Of a DNA stretch of 12,874 nt, positions 6,551 through 12,874 are shown in pieces. Position 1 is the stretch's first letter. Each line of letters begins with the position of its first letter. The stretch covers positions 1 to 12,874 of the forward strand of contig DAOWFF010000040.1 of the NCBI GenBank assembly GCA_030638105.1, in the 5' to 3' direction. The position numbers and the translations under genes were made by a program. Under the pieces are notes generated by a model. The model made no database searches. It saw nothing but the letters and a program-made list of their open reading frames with translations, and was not told the DNA's origin. The stretch comes from an archaeon (GTDB lineage Archaea; Nanobdellota; Nanobdellia; Pacearchaeales; GW2011-AR1).

Positions 6551-6720
6551 GCGATTTCCAAAGAGGATTGCCGAGTGATTTCGTGGTAGGGACAAATTGG
6601 GAAATCAATCCCCATGCGAAGTCGGGAGTTGTAAAGAAATCGCCCAACCGCAAAGCAAGGGAAGCTCAATCCCGCGGGATCACCTTCGGCGTAAGAAACC
6701 GCAAGGCGCAAGGTGTCTTT
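6551..6720 (+). ncRNA. GC-rich structured island, possible noncoding RNA or dispersed repeat
   Basis: By hand count 88 of 170 bases are G or C (52%), against roughly a third in the surrounding genes. No convincing protein is encoded. It contains pairing segments: GCGATTTC 6551-6558 with GAAATCGC 6636-6643, GGATTG 6565-6570 with CAATCC 6606-6611, the 12-bp palindrome ATCCCGCGGGAT at 6669-6680, and CACCTT 6681-6686 with AAGGTG 6710-6715 followed by TCTTTT. A GC-rich patch with complementary arms in an AT-rich genome is a usual sign of structured RNA. The final hairpin plus T-run favours the plus strand, continuing after the regulator. Its place between two convergent genes also fits a dispersed intergenic repeat. 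It does not match tRNA, RNase P or SRP RNA signatures that I could recognise. Confidence 0.45.
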
Positions 6721-6739
6721 TAACTGTAGGCAGTTAAAA
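6718..6739. terminator. 9-bp hairpin containing the stop codon of the pilin-like operon
   Basis: TTTTAACTG and CAGTTAAAA are perfect arms around a 4-base loop. The minus-strand stop codon TAA (6720-6722) lies inside one arm, so the hairpin covers the last codons of the final pilin-like gene. It sits between two convergent transcripts and could limit read-through or set the RNA end for both strands. Confidence 0.45.
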
Positions 6740-7199
6740 ATATTTCTCCATCCCTTATACCTAATTCTTGCTTTGCTCCTTTTGACTCTTTTGTGCTGTT
6801 TCCTTTTTTAAGGGAAAGAATTTCCTCCCCTTCAAGATTAATAATTAATTCATAACCCTGAACAGGACGCTCTTGCCCGACTTTCCATGTTTCTTCAATA
6901 ATATTTTTTAATGTTGAATTCAAAACATCGCAGGCGTCTCTTTCATCCAGACAAATTTCTCCATCACTGCAGTCAAGAATTAATCCTTGAACTGAACGAT
7001 ATTCAAAATTATCTTCGCAATCAGTTGTGAATTGTAAAAGTGCCTGAATAAAACTTTCAACTTCATAACTCTGAACTATTTCCTCTTTTGAAGAATTCAG
7101 TGCCAACCCCAAAAAAACAAGGAAAATTACAGCGACAAGAATTATAATAATGGCGAACCCGACCATTTCTTCCTGTCCTGATTTATTTTTGTTTATCAT
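6720..7199 (-). CDS. Pilin-like membrane protein, last of a four-gene operon
   Basis: This 159-residue protein has a short basic N-terminus, NKNKSG, then QEEMVGF and a membrane helix (about 14-34). This fits class III signal peptides cut by archaeal prepilin peptidase, with cleavage expected after Gly8. The ectodomain has four cysteines (61, 77, 83, 90), three in a tight cluster (LDCSDGEICLDERDAC), then a beta-rich tail after YELII. The ATG at 7199 overlaps the previous stop codon as ATGA (7196-7199), so I prefer it to the in-frame start at 7241, which would add 14 residues lying inside the upstream gene. It is the fourth gene of the operon and ends in a hairpin. A minor pilin or surface fibre subunit is inferred; I know of no tested function. 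Confidence 0.72.
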   Translation of the reverse strand: MINKNKSGQEEMVGFAIIIILVAVIFLVFLGLALNSSKEEIVQSYEVESFIQALLQFTTDCEDNFEYRSVQGLILDCSDGEICLDERDACDVLNSTLKNIIEETWKVGQERPVQGYELIINLEGEEILSLKKGNSTKESKGAKQELGIRDGEIFLTAYS

Positions 7200-7717
7200 T
7201 GTAATTTTTTGTAACTCACGATAATTTTTGCTAATTCGCATTTGTCAGAAATTTTTCCATTGATTAATGTTTTTCTGCACAAAGAGACAAAATTTGATTC
7301 TGAAAATCCAGAATTTTCTGAAGAACGCAGTGAGATTAAATTACATTCAGGATAATTTTCAAATGTGCAAATTATTTCATTTTCTAATTTTGGATAAATT
7401 TTTATTATCTCAATATTTTCAACATCCCAAAAGCCAGAATATTTATTTATGTTTTCTTTTAACATCATAACTTTATCAGCATCAACGCAATTAATTTTTT
7501 TATTTCCAAATGCCTCTCCACATGAAAACTCTGGAGAATTTGCGAGTTTTGTTGCTAACAACATGGCGTTTTTTTCTTGAAGTTCTGTTGCTGATTCTTT
7601 TAATCCTGAAAACCGAATTACTAAAATAAATATTCCGATAAGCACGAAAAACAAAGTAATTGCCATCAGCACAAATGCGGTCTGCTGTATTTTCATCTGG
7701 GCTTTTTTATCTACCAT
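7196..7717 (-). CDS. Pilin-like membrane protein, third in operon
   Basis: This 173-residue protein starts with VDKKAQMKIQQ, which resembles a class III prepilin signal with cleavage after Ala6, then a membrane helix (about 12-36). The next 30 residues (about 38-62) look helical, as in the N-terminal spine of type IV pilins. Seven cysteines follow (66, 77, 117, 125, 147, 160 among them), several in CG and NCVDADK contexts, suggesting a disulfide-stabilised head. It overlaps the upstream gene by 7 bp and the downstream one by 4 bp, so the set is probably translated together. GGGGTG just before the ATG at 7717 is a fair Shine-Dalgarno. The protein style is familiar from Woesearchaeota/Pacearchaeota, but its function is not known to me. 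Confidence 0.72.
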   Translation of the reverse strand: MVDKKAQMKIQQTAFVLMAITLFFVLIGIFILVIRFSGLKESATELQEKNAMLLATKLANSPEFSCGEAFGNKKINCVDADKVMMLKENINKYSGFWDVENIEIIKIYPKLENEIICTFENYPECNLISLRSSENSGFSESNFVSLCRKTLINGKISDKCELAKIIVSYKKLQ

Positions 7718-8631
7718 AACTTACACCCCATTATTTCGTTTTCACTTTTAATATTTTCTGCGAGATGATTTATTTGGGCCAAGTCGCTTGAATCTGTAAA
7801 ACTATCTATTGAATTAATTAGAGCGATTAAATTTAAATTTGAACTGCAACCAAGATTAGAAATGAAAAATTCTTTGTCCTTGTAAAGCATGGCGAGGTGT
7901 TTTGTTCTTTGCATAATTCTCTGGAGATGGCATTCATATAAAGTATTGTCTGAAAAAATTCCCGCGAACATCAAAGCGTCCTGTTCGAAATAAATTCTTG
8001 AATTGTTCTTTTCAATATATTTCAAATTGTAATTAACATAAGTGTCGCAATTTTTCCAAGAATCAAAGCAAATTCTTGTGCTTTTTTCTGAACAATCATT
8101 TACTAATAAGTTCGCTTGTTTTAATTTTGAGATTTCGTTTTCAATTTTCTCTGGAGGATTTACAAAACAAAATTCCTGTTCTGAAGAAGTAATGTAAATT
8201 AAGTCAGTAACTTTAAACGGAAAATTAAATGGTTTTGAAAACAGATAAAATTTTTTCCCCTGCACTGGGTTTTCTGAAAAAATATATTTATTTGAAAATC
8301 CGACATCAATATTTGTCTCTGTCCACTTGTTGAAATTTTTTTGTGAGATTTGGATTATCTGCCTGCCGAAAATTCCAGTGTTTCTACACTTGCTGTAAAT
8401 TTGCGTTTCTACTGGCAGGGTCATGGAACTTGATTGTGCTGTCTGAAAACCGGTCTCAAGAGGATTTAACAAAATTCCGATTTCTTTGCCTGTTTCAGCA
8501 TCCTGAATTGTCTGTTCTGTTGAAATGAATTTTATAACTCCGAAAATCGCGAGGAACAAAATAAATGCTCCGACAATTATTGCGAAAATCCATGCAAATG
8601 AAATTTGCAAATAGGCCTTTTTGTTAGTCAT
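7711..8631 (-). CDS. Large pilin-like membrane protein, second in operon
   Basis: At 306 residues this is the largest of the four. The N-terminus TNKKAYLQISF followed by a membrane helix (about 10-35) matches the class III pattern of its neighbours, with cleavage expected after Ala6 and Tyr in place of Gln at +1. The extracytoplasmic part has eight cysteines (82, 155, 180, 188, 195, 234, 262, 303), an even number suited to disulfides, and a helical stretch around 234-252 (CHLQRIMQRTKHLAMLY). By size it could play the part of a bulky minor pilin, as GspK does in bacterial secretion systems, but that is analogy only. It begins with an ATGA overlap to the first gene (8628-8631) and ends 7 bp inside the next. 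GTGAT a few bases before the ATG may act as the ribosome site. Confidence 0.72.
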   Translation of the reverse strand: MTNKKAYLQISFAWIFAIIVGAFILFLAIFGVIKFISTEQTIQDAETGKEIGILLNPLETGFQTAQSSSMTLPVETQIYSKCRNTGIFGRQIIQISQKNFNKWTETNIDVGFSNKYIFSENPVQGKKFYLFSKPFNFPFKVTDLIYITSSEQEFCFVNPPEKIENEISKLKQANLLVNDCSEKSTRICFDSWKNCDTYVNYNLKYIEKNNSRIYFEQDALMFAGIFSDNTLYECHLQRIMQRTKHLAMLYKDKEFFISNLGCSSNLNLIALINSIDSFTDSSDLAQINHLAENIKSENEIMGCKLW

Positions 8632-9053
8632 TGGATCACAACTAATGCCTCTCCATAATCTTTTTTAAGAATGAGTTTTATTTTTCCATTAATATTATCA
8701 ACGCAAAAAGAATTTTCTTTTTTAATTATTTTTGGCATATCCAAATGATTTATTTTTTTTGGGGGGACGATTCCAAGCGGATAAAAAATCAAATTTTCGT
8801 CAGAGTCCCTGAAACAAATTTTTTCTATTTTTTTTGGGAGAGAATATTCTACTTCCTGAGAGTCCTTTGTTGATTTCCAAACCTTGTCAACATCTGACTC
8901 CAACTTGTCTACAAATTGTGCAATTTTTATTTCGTCTGAAACATTAAGAAATTTTTTGATGGCGTAAAAAGCAAATGCAATGAAAATAACTATTAAGATA
9001 ATTGAGAAAATCATTCCAAAAGATATTTTCATTTGAGCAGTTTTATCACCCAT
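8628..9053 (-). CDS. Pilin-like membrane protein, first in operon
   Basis: This 141-residue protein starts GDKTAQMKISF, then a membrane helix at about 12-34. This is the clearest class III (prepilin-like) N-terminus of the set, with cleavage expected between Ala6 and Gln7. A helical stretch (about 36-62) and a small beta-rich domain with Cys80 and Cys117 follow. It is the promoter-proximal gene of four overlapping genes and has its own TATA box with a leaderless start. The prepilin peptidase, assembly ATPase and TadC-like platform protein needed for assembly are not in the window. As the smallest member it may be the main subunit or the initiator of a short fibre, which is inference. Confidence 0.72.
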   Translation of the reverse strand: MGDKTAQMKISFGMIFSIILIVIFIAFAFYAIKKFLNVSDEIKIAQFVDKLESDVDKVWKSTKDSQEVEYSLPKKIEKICFRDSDENLIFYPLGIVPPKKINHLDMPKIIKKENSFCVDNINGKIKLILKKDYGEALVVIQ

Positions 9054-9074
9054 AATTAGAATACAAAATCAGAA

Positions 9075-9082
9075 TTTATAAA
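9075..9082 (-). promoter_or_regulatory. TATA box of the pilin-like operon
   Basis: TTTATAAA is centred 25.5 bp before the ATG at 9053, with purine-rich GAAAC upstream on the minus strand as a possible BRE. The spacing predicts a leaderless transcript for the four-gene operon. Confidence 0.65.
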
Positions 9083-9114
9083 GTTTCATATTGGGGAGAT
9101 TGGAAATAAAATGT

Positions 9115-9417
9115 TTAAATTTCTTTCTTAATTTCTTTAAGATATTTTTCTAAATCTTTGTAATCTTTTTTTCTGTCTAACAAACAAACCAGAATTATGT
9201 TTGGATTCATCACAGCATAAATAAGATGAGTTTCTTTTGATTGAATATTAAGCCGAACCCTGAAAACCTTTGAATATGATTTTGAATGAACTCTTTTATA
9301 TCTGTAAGGATTTTGTTTTATTAATTGAATTTTATCGTGGACAATTCTTTTTGATTTTGAATTTAATTTTCTAAGTTGTTTATTAAAATTTTCAAGGGGA
9401 ATTAAGTTATATTTCAT
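9115..9417 (-). CDS. RelE/ParE-family toxin
   Basis: This 100-residue basic protein has the RelE/ParE layout: an N-terminal strand and helices (residues 9-35, FNKQLRKLNSKSKRIVHDKI), a beta hairpin around VFRVRL (51-56), then THLIYAV, IILVCLLDRKKDYKDLEKYL and a C-terminal helix. The LLDRKKDYKDLEKYL ending is typical of archaeal members. Such toxins generally cut mRNA on the ribosome, or inhibit gyrase in the ParE branch; the family member here cannot be assigned. It overlaps the antitoxin gene by ATGA at 9414-9417, the standard arrangement for a coupled toxin-antitoxin pair. It is the only clearly non-surface module here and may be mobile, although no transposase or attachment site is visible. 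Confidence 0.82.
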   Translation of the reverse strand: MKYNLIPLENFNKQLRKLNSKSKRIVHDKIQLIKQNPYRYKRVHSKSYSKVFRVRLNIQSKETHLIYAVMNPNIILVCLLDRKKDYKDLEKYLKEIKKEI

Positions 9418-9671
9418 TCTAAAAGAATTTTATTCATTTCCTCTTCTGTAGAAAATAATTTTTTCTTGATTGAGATAGTTATTAATTGCTCTATTAAATT
9501 TATTTCTTCCTCGCTGAATGTTTCATCAAATTCGTTTTTTTCAAATATTTTTTCTCTCATGCTTTCAGTGGCTAAATCCTGGATGTTTCTGTATCCGAAA
9601 TTCTTAGCGTAATTTTGTGCAGCCAAAAGTAGATTTTCTGGAATTTTTAGATTTATTTGTTTTGCTTCCAT
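9414..9671 (-). CDS. Ribbon-helix-helix antitoxin
   Basis: This 85-residue protein starts with a ribbon strand (QINLKIP) and two helices (about 10-45, LLLAAQNYAKNFGYRNIQDLATESMREKIF), the layout of ribbon-helix-helix antitoxins such as CopG/ParD types. The acidic C-terminal half (about 46-85, many Glu) would bind and neutralise the basic toxin encoded next. The pair is probably autoregulated: the promoter carries repeated AGATA half-sites. The ATG at 9671 lies 26.5 bp after a TATA box, so the mRNA is probably leaderless. The start is unambiguous because transcription would begin at about this base. Confidence 0.8.
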   Translation of the reverse strand: MEAKQINLKIPENLLLAAQNYAKNFGYRNIQDLATESMREKIFEKNEFDETFSEEEINLIEQLITISIKKKLFSTEEEMNKILLE

Positions 9672-9673
9672 GG

Positions 9674-9701
9674 TATCTAAAGATATTAATAGATATTTAA
9701 A
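9674..9701 (-). promoter_or_regulatory. TATA box with operator-like half-sites of the toxin-antitoxin operon
   Basis: TTTAAATA on the minus strand (9694-9701) is centred 26.5 bp before the antitoxin ATG at 9671. Three AGATA half-sites lie between or over these points: TATCT at 9674-9678 (inverted), AGATATT at 9681-9687 and AGATATT at 9691-9697. The last two are exactly 10 bp apart, one helical turn, as expected for a ribbon-helix-helix dimer chain. Binding there would block the promoter, giving autorepression. Confidence 0.5.
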
Positions 9702-9728
9702 TGTTTTGGCTGGAAAAATTTTAAAGTT

Positions 9729-11780
9729 TCACTCGCCAGAATAAACATCAGAAGGTCTAACAATTATTGAACAGGCGTCTGGGGGGCTTGGCTGATTTCC
9801 ATATTTGTCCTGACACTTGACATGGAAATCTATTTCAGTGTTCCAGTTTGTGAAATGGTTTGTGTCTTCAACTTCTGTTAAAGATATTCCGTCGTCAAAA
9901 GAATAACTGCAGTCCTTTGAATCATAAACGCAGTCCGCTGGTTCGTTAGTGATTAATTTCAAGTAGCCCTCTTTATAATAAGCCCGAACAACAATCGGTG
10001 CCTCTGAATCCGCCTCAACTTTAAAGTTTACTTTTTTAAAATCAGAATTTCCGCCTAAGTCCACGCACTTTATGAAATATTCATAGTCGCCTTCAGCAAG
10101 ATAAAGTTCCTGTTTGTGAGAGTAGTGGGAAAATAAGTCGCCTCCATCTTCGTAGAAAAATTCAGTGTAATCGTCGGCTTCTTCTGTTTCGCTGAAAGAA
10201 CAAACCGCTCTTCCTTGGTCTGCTCCTGCTGATGTCTCTGCTGTTAGAGTTACCTGAATAATTCCTGTTGAGTCCCTGATTGTTTCATTTGGTCCGACAG
10301 AATCAATCACTAATTGCTGGGTTCCGAGCAAACTAAATTCATAACTCTGCGTGTTTGTTCTTCTTTCTGATTCATTTAACAGAGGATAACTTTTACATCT
10401 AAAATAAAATTTATTTTCCTGCCTGTTTTTCAGACCTGTAAGAGTTGTTGAACATTCATACAACATCTCCAAATTCATTTGAAACACGCTCTCGCTTTCT
10501 GAACAATCCATCTGATTTTCCATTTCATCATATGACTTATCCTGAGCACTCCATTTGCAATCTGATGGTTTGTTTACATAAACATTTAAATCAACTGAAC
10601 TTTGGTTAAATGCAATTGCTCCCCCATTGTTTAAACTTGTTTGTTCTATTTGTGGGGGCATGAAGTCAGGTCCTTTTTCTACACAGAACTTAAACATAAA
10701 ATTTGCTGGGTTTTCATTTCCATTATAATCCTGACATCTTACAAAAAACTGGTAAGTTCCATCGTTTTGGATTTCTGGTTCTTCTGCATTTATTGCGTCA
10801 GGTCCTGGAAATCTTGTCTGGATAGAATGATTAAATCCGCTTCTTTGCAACTCAAATCTCATGTCCTCAAATTTGTCTTTTCTCTCTGGGTCTAATCTGC
10901 ATTTTGCGTTTTCGTCTGTGCTTACTCCGAAGCTGATTGGAGTGAATGGTTTTATACAGCCCCCAGAAGTTTTTTCAATAATTACTCCTTTGTTTGGCGG
11001 AGAGACCGCATTATCGTCTGAATATCTATATCCCTCTGTTAAAGCATCTTGCCACAAAGTTATTACAGGATATTTTATATCAAGTCGGTTTTTCCATACG
11101 CACTTGTCTTCAATTAATTCGCAGTTTTGCCCAAGAGATCTGCACTGATATTCAGAGCAAGGAAAAATTCCCTGTTTGTTACACTCCTCACATTTTTCTC
11201 CGCCAGTAGTTGCTTCCCATTGCTTACATTCAAAAGTTATTGGTTTTATTTTTTTGCTTCTGTAAGTTATTGCCAAGGCAACTAATCCTGCTCCTGCTCC
11301 AATACCAAAACTAGCCAATCCCCATGTGCCAAACCATGTTCCAGATTTAAGAGAAGCAAGAAAATATGCCCCAGCAGTTGAAGCCCCGACTATATTTTGT
11401 GATGCCTGGTCTCCTCCAAGTTTCTTAGTAATTGCTCTTGTTCCAAGAAAAAGTGAAGTGGCAACTCCTAAAGATTGTATTATTGGATTAGATAACAATG
11501 CTTTTAGTCCAGTATTTGAAGTTGAAGTAATCAAATCGGCTCCAGCCTTAATTTCATTTGGATTTGTAATTTTGGGGTTTAGTTTTAACAATTCATCAAC
11601 AGTGGTTCCAAATTTTTCAGCTATTTTAGATAAAGTATCCCCTTCAACTATTTTGTAAGTTGTGCTCCCACCATCTGCACTTACAATCCCGATTTCTCCA
11701 CTGATTAAAAAACAAAACGCGAAAACTCCGACTAATAAAATCAAGATTTCTGATATTGCAATTTTTGCTTTGTTGTTCAT
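9729..11780 (-). CDS. LysM-domain secreted protein with Ig-like repeats
   Basis: This large protein (683 residues from the ATG at 11780) starts with a signal or anchor helix (about 8-34). A LysM domain follows (about 40-84), with [28 protein letters not shown] matching the family's beta-alpha-alpha-beta pattern. A hydrophobic, Gly/Ala-rich region (about 95-172) may form one to three further membrane segments. A cysteine cluster follows (185-227). The last 400 residues carry about four degenerate Ig-like repeats ending in a CxD-x-x-G-N-type motif ([39 protein letters not shown]), each with paired cysteines. LysM modules usually bind GlcNAc-containing polymers. The gene follows the cysteine-rich gene by two bases, so they are probably coupled. 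A GTG at 11792 would add four residues; I prefer ATG. Confidence 0.8.
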   Translation of the reverse strand: MNNKAKIAISEILILLVGVFAFCFLISGEIGIVSADGGSTTYKIVEGDTLSKIAEKFGTTVDELLKLNPKITNPNEIKAGADLITSTSNTGLKALLSNPIIQSLGVATSLFLGTRAITKKLGGDQASQNIVGASTAGAYFLASLKSGTWFGTWGLASFGIGAGAGLVALAITYRSKKIKPITFECKQWEATTGGEKCEECNKQGIFPCSEYQCRSLGQNCELIEDKCVWKNRLDIKYPVITLWQDALTEGYRYSDDNAVSPPNKGVIIEKTSGGCIKPFTPISFGVSTDENAKCRLDPERKDKFEDMRFELQRSGFNHSIQTRFPGPDAINAEEPEIQNDGTYQFFVRCQDYNGNENPANFMFKFCVEKGPDFMPPQIEQTSLNNGGAIAFNQSSVDLNVYVNKPSDCKWSAQDKSYDEMENQMDCSESESVFQMNLEMLYECSTTLTGLKNRQENKFYFRCKSYPLLNESERRTNTQSYEFSLLGTQQLVIDSVGPNETIRDSTGIIQVTLTAETSAGADQGRAVCSFSETEEADDYTEFFYEDGGDLFSHYSHKQELYLAEGDYEYFIKCVDLGGNSDFKKVNFKVEADSEAPIVVRAYYKEGYLKLITNEPADCVYDSKDCSYSFDDGISLTEVEDTNHFTNWNTEIDFHVKCQDKYGNQPSPPDACSIIVRPSDVYSGE

Positions 11781-11782
11781 TT

Positions 11783-12874
11783 TTAATTCCACAGGTCTGT
11801 AATTATGTGATAGCCCTTGTCGTTAAGATAATTTACATCTACTCCGCAGTCCCCAAGAGATGTGCATATTTGGTTCATTTCTTGTTTCCATTCTGGTTCT
11901 AAGCAATGACAATTTTTTTTGCATTTCCATTTACCAAACAATGCCTTTTCATATTTGACAATACAAGTAATTGCTCCAGCAGAGCAAACTTCTGTTGCTT
12001 CTTTAGAGGCAGTGTCTCCTTCTAAATCAAGTCCAGGGGCATATTTTGGGATACATTTTTCTATTTTTGGGGCATCTTTACCTTCATATTCTATCCAGTC
12101 GCAATCCCCCTTATCTGTGTTTAAACAATCCTTGCTGTTGTTTTGTGCTGTGCAGGTCTGCCATTTATTTACAACACACGCCGCATTCATAAAGTCAGGC
12201 ACAACATCTATTTCCATGCAAACCTGTGCTCGTTTATCTTCGCAGGGAATTACATTTATTTCTCCGTCGCGACATTCAAGAACAAAGTGTCTTGAGCCAG
12301 GAATGTTGTCATCTACACCTTTATTTTCCTCATCTTCAAAAGCACACCATTTTTCTCCGTGTTGGTAGGGGTCTCCATTGTATTCACAACTTAAGTCCCT
12401 GCAAATATTATCCCCATATCTTGGTTTTGCATCTCCTTCAACTCTACTATAAGTTTTGCAAGTGCTTCCTTGATCATAATTACAATTCCCGCAAGTTGCT
12501 GAATTTGCGTTTGATGAGTCGGACTTACAACTTTCTGATTTTGTGTAAATTCTTGACCAATAATCCTTGTCTTTAATTTTTGAGGAGTCGTAAATGTTTG
12601 CTAAATTTCCGCAGGTGTCTAAAAAATAGACCTCTTCTTTTCCTTCAACGCAGGTTGTTTGTTCGCTTGGTCCGCAAATAGTTCCTAATTTTTCAGCAGA
12701 GCATAAATAACCTGGATGAAAACTCACATCTGAATTTTCAGAGATTGATTCCATTTCTTTGCATTCTTTTTGTGTTAAAAGTCGGCAGGTCTTTTCAAAT
12801 TCCTTTTCAAAAACGCACGCCCCAATAATGTCAGAAGTTACAGTTGCCATACATTCAAATTCATTTTTAATATC
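11783..12874 (-). CDS. Cysteine-rich extracellular protein, partial
   Basis: The reading frame stays open to the window edge, so this is the C-terminal part only (364 codons including stop). An internal ATG at 12850 exists but eight more in-frame codons lie upstream. The visible part has 30 cysteines in 363 residues (8%), many in pairs such as C-x2-C and C-x-C, pointing to a disulfide-bonded extracellular protein. One segment, with [10 protein letters not shown] and HGEKWC, recurs in my memory of large Pacearchaeota and Woesearchaeota surface proteins, without a known function. No catalytic motif is visible. It lies two bases upstream of the LysM gene and is the leading gene of that pair in this window. 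Confidence 0.7.
   Translation of the reverse strand, partial: DIKNEFECMATVTSDIIGACVFEKEFEKTCRLLTQKECKEMESISENSDVSFHPGYLCSAEKLGTICGPSEQTTCVEGKEEVYFLDTCGNLANIYDSSKIKDKDYWSRIYTKSESCKSDSSNANSATCGNCNYDQGSTCKTYSRVEGDAKPRYGDNICRDLSCEYNGDPYQHGEKWCAFEDEENKGVDDNIPGSRHFVLECRDGEINVIPCEDKRAQVCMEIDVVPDFMNAACVVNKWQTCTAQNNSKDCLNTDKGDCDWIEYEGKDAPKIEKCIPKYAPGLDLEGDTASKEATEVCSAGAITCIVKYEKALFGKWKCKKNCHCLEPEWKQEMNQICTSLGDCGVDVNYLNDKGYHIITDLWN

Noticed and set aside
6565..6600. GATTGCCGAG as the D-arm of a tRNA
   Set aside because: The match is limited to about ten bases. There is no acceptor stem, anticodon arm or T-loop consensus in the right positions.
6661..6690. GGGATCACCTT as the 3' end of a 16S rRNA gene
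   Set aside because: The terminal CCTCCT and the conserved bases upstream are absent, so the resemblance to GGATCACCTCC is short and likely chance.
6397..6711. A 104-codon minus-strand open frame across the GC-rich island
   Set aside because: It runs opposite to the end of the regulator gene and through the GC-rich repeats. It has no recognisable domain and is explained by high GC content reducing stop codons.
7200..7241. Upstream start at 7241 for the last pilin-like protein
   Set aside because: The ATG at 7199 makes the usual ATGA overlap with the previous stop and gives the class III N-terminus directly.
9115..9671. The toxin-antitoxin pair as part of a larger mobile element
   Set aside because: No transposase, integrase, target-site duplication or flanking terminal repeats could be seen.
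12848..12850. Treating the ATG at 12850 as the true start of the cysteine-rich protein
   Set aside because: The frame is open to the window edge with another Cys upstream, there is no signal peptide after this ATG, and no TATA box or Shine-Dalgarno site can be placed in the remaining 24 bases. It is best read as internal to a longer gene.

Overview
The window looks like a piece of an AT-rich archaeal genome, most likely a DPANN archaeon of the Pacearchaeota/Woesearchaeota type. The evidence is an S-layer protein with an archaeal-type C-terminal domain, an archaeosortase, an HVO_A0114-like winged-helix regulator, several membrane proteins with class III (prepilin-like) N-termini, and TATA boxes placed about 25 bp before start codons (leaderless transcripts). 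The lineage is inferred from protein style; no rRNA or other marker gene is present.

Layout, left to right. At 19-1224 a PAP2-type phosphatase (-) and an archaeosortase (+) diverge from one palindromic TATA box lying exactly midway between their start codons. A small-multidrug-export/DedA-like membrane protein (-) overlaps the archaeosortase tail by 12 bp and is coupled to one of two paralogous single-span proteins with extracytoplasmic cysteine domains (1694-3034, -). The 859-residue S-layer protein (3147-5726, -) is preceded by a 469-bp intergenic region full of inverted repeats. On its other side a small winged-helix regulator (6196-6546, +) diverges. A GC-rich island (about 6551-6720) separates this regulator from a convergent four-gene operon of pilin-like membrane proteins (6720-9053, -), whose members all overlap by 4 or 7 bp. 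A RelE-like toxin and ribbon-helix-helix antitoxin follow (9115-9671, -). The right end holds a two-gene unit (9729-12874, -): a very cysteine-rich secreted protein that runs off the window edge, then a LysM protein with Ig-like repeats.

Almost everything here acts at the cell surface: the S-layer, a sortase-like transpeptidase, pilin-like subunits, a LysM wall-binding protein, and disulfide-rich ectodomains. The region reads as a surface-architecture neighbourhood with one small toxin-antitoxin insertion. The regulator next to the S-layer gene may control it. The observations most worth following are the GC-rich island, the structured S-layer leader, the pilin-like cassette, the archaeosortase with no visible substrate, and the symmetric bidirectional promoter. 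No tRNA, rRNA, CRISPR array or transposase was found.
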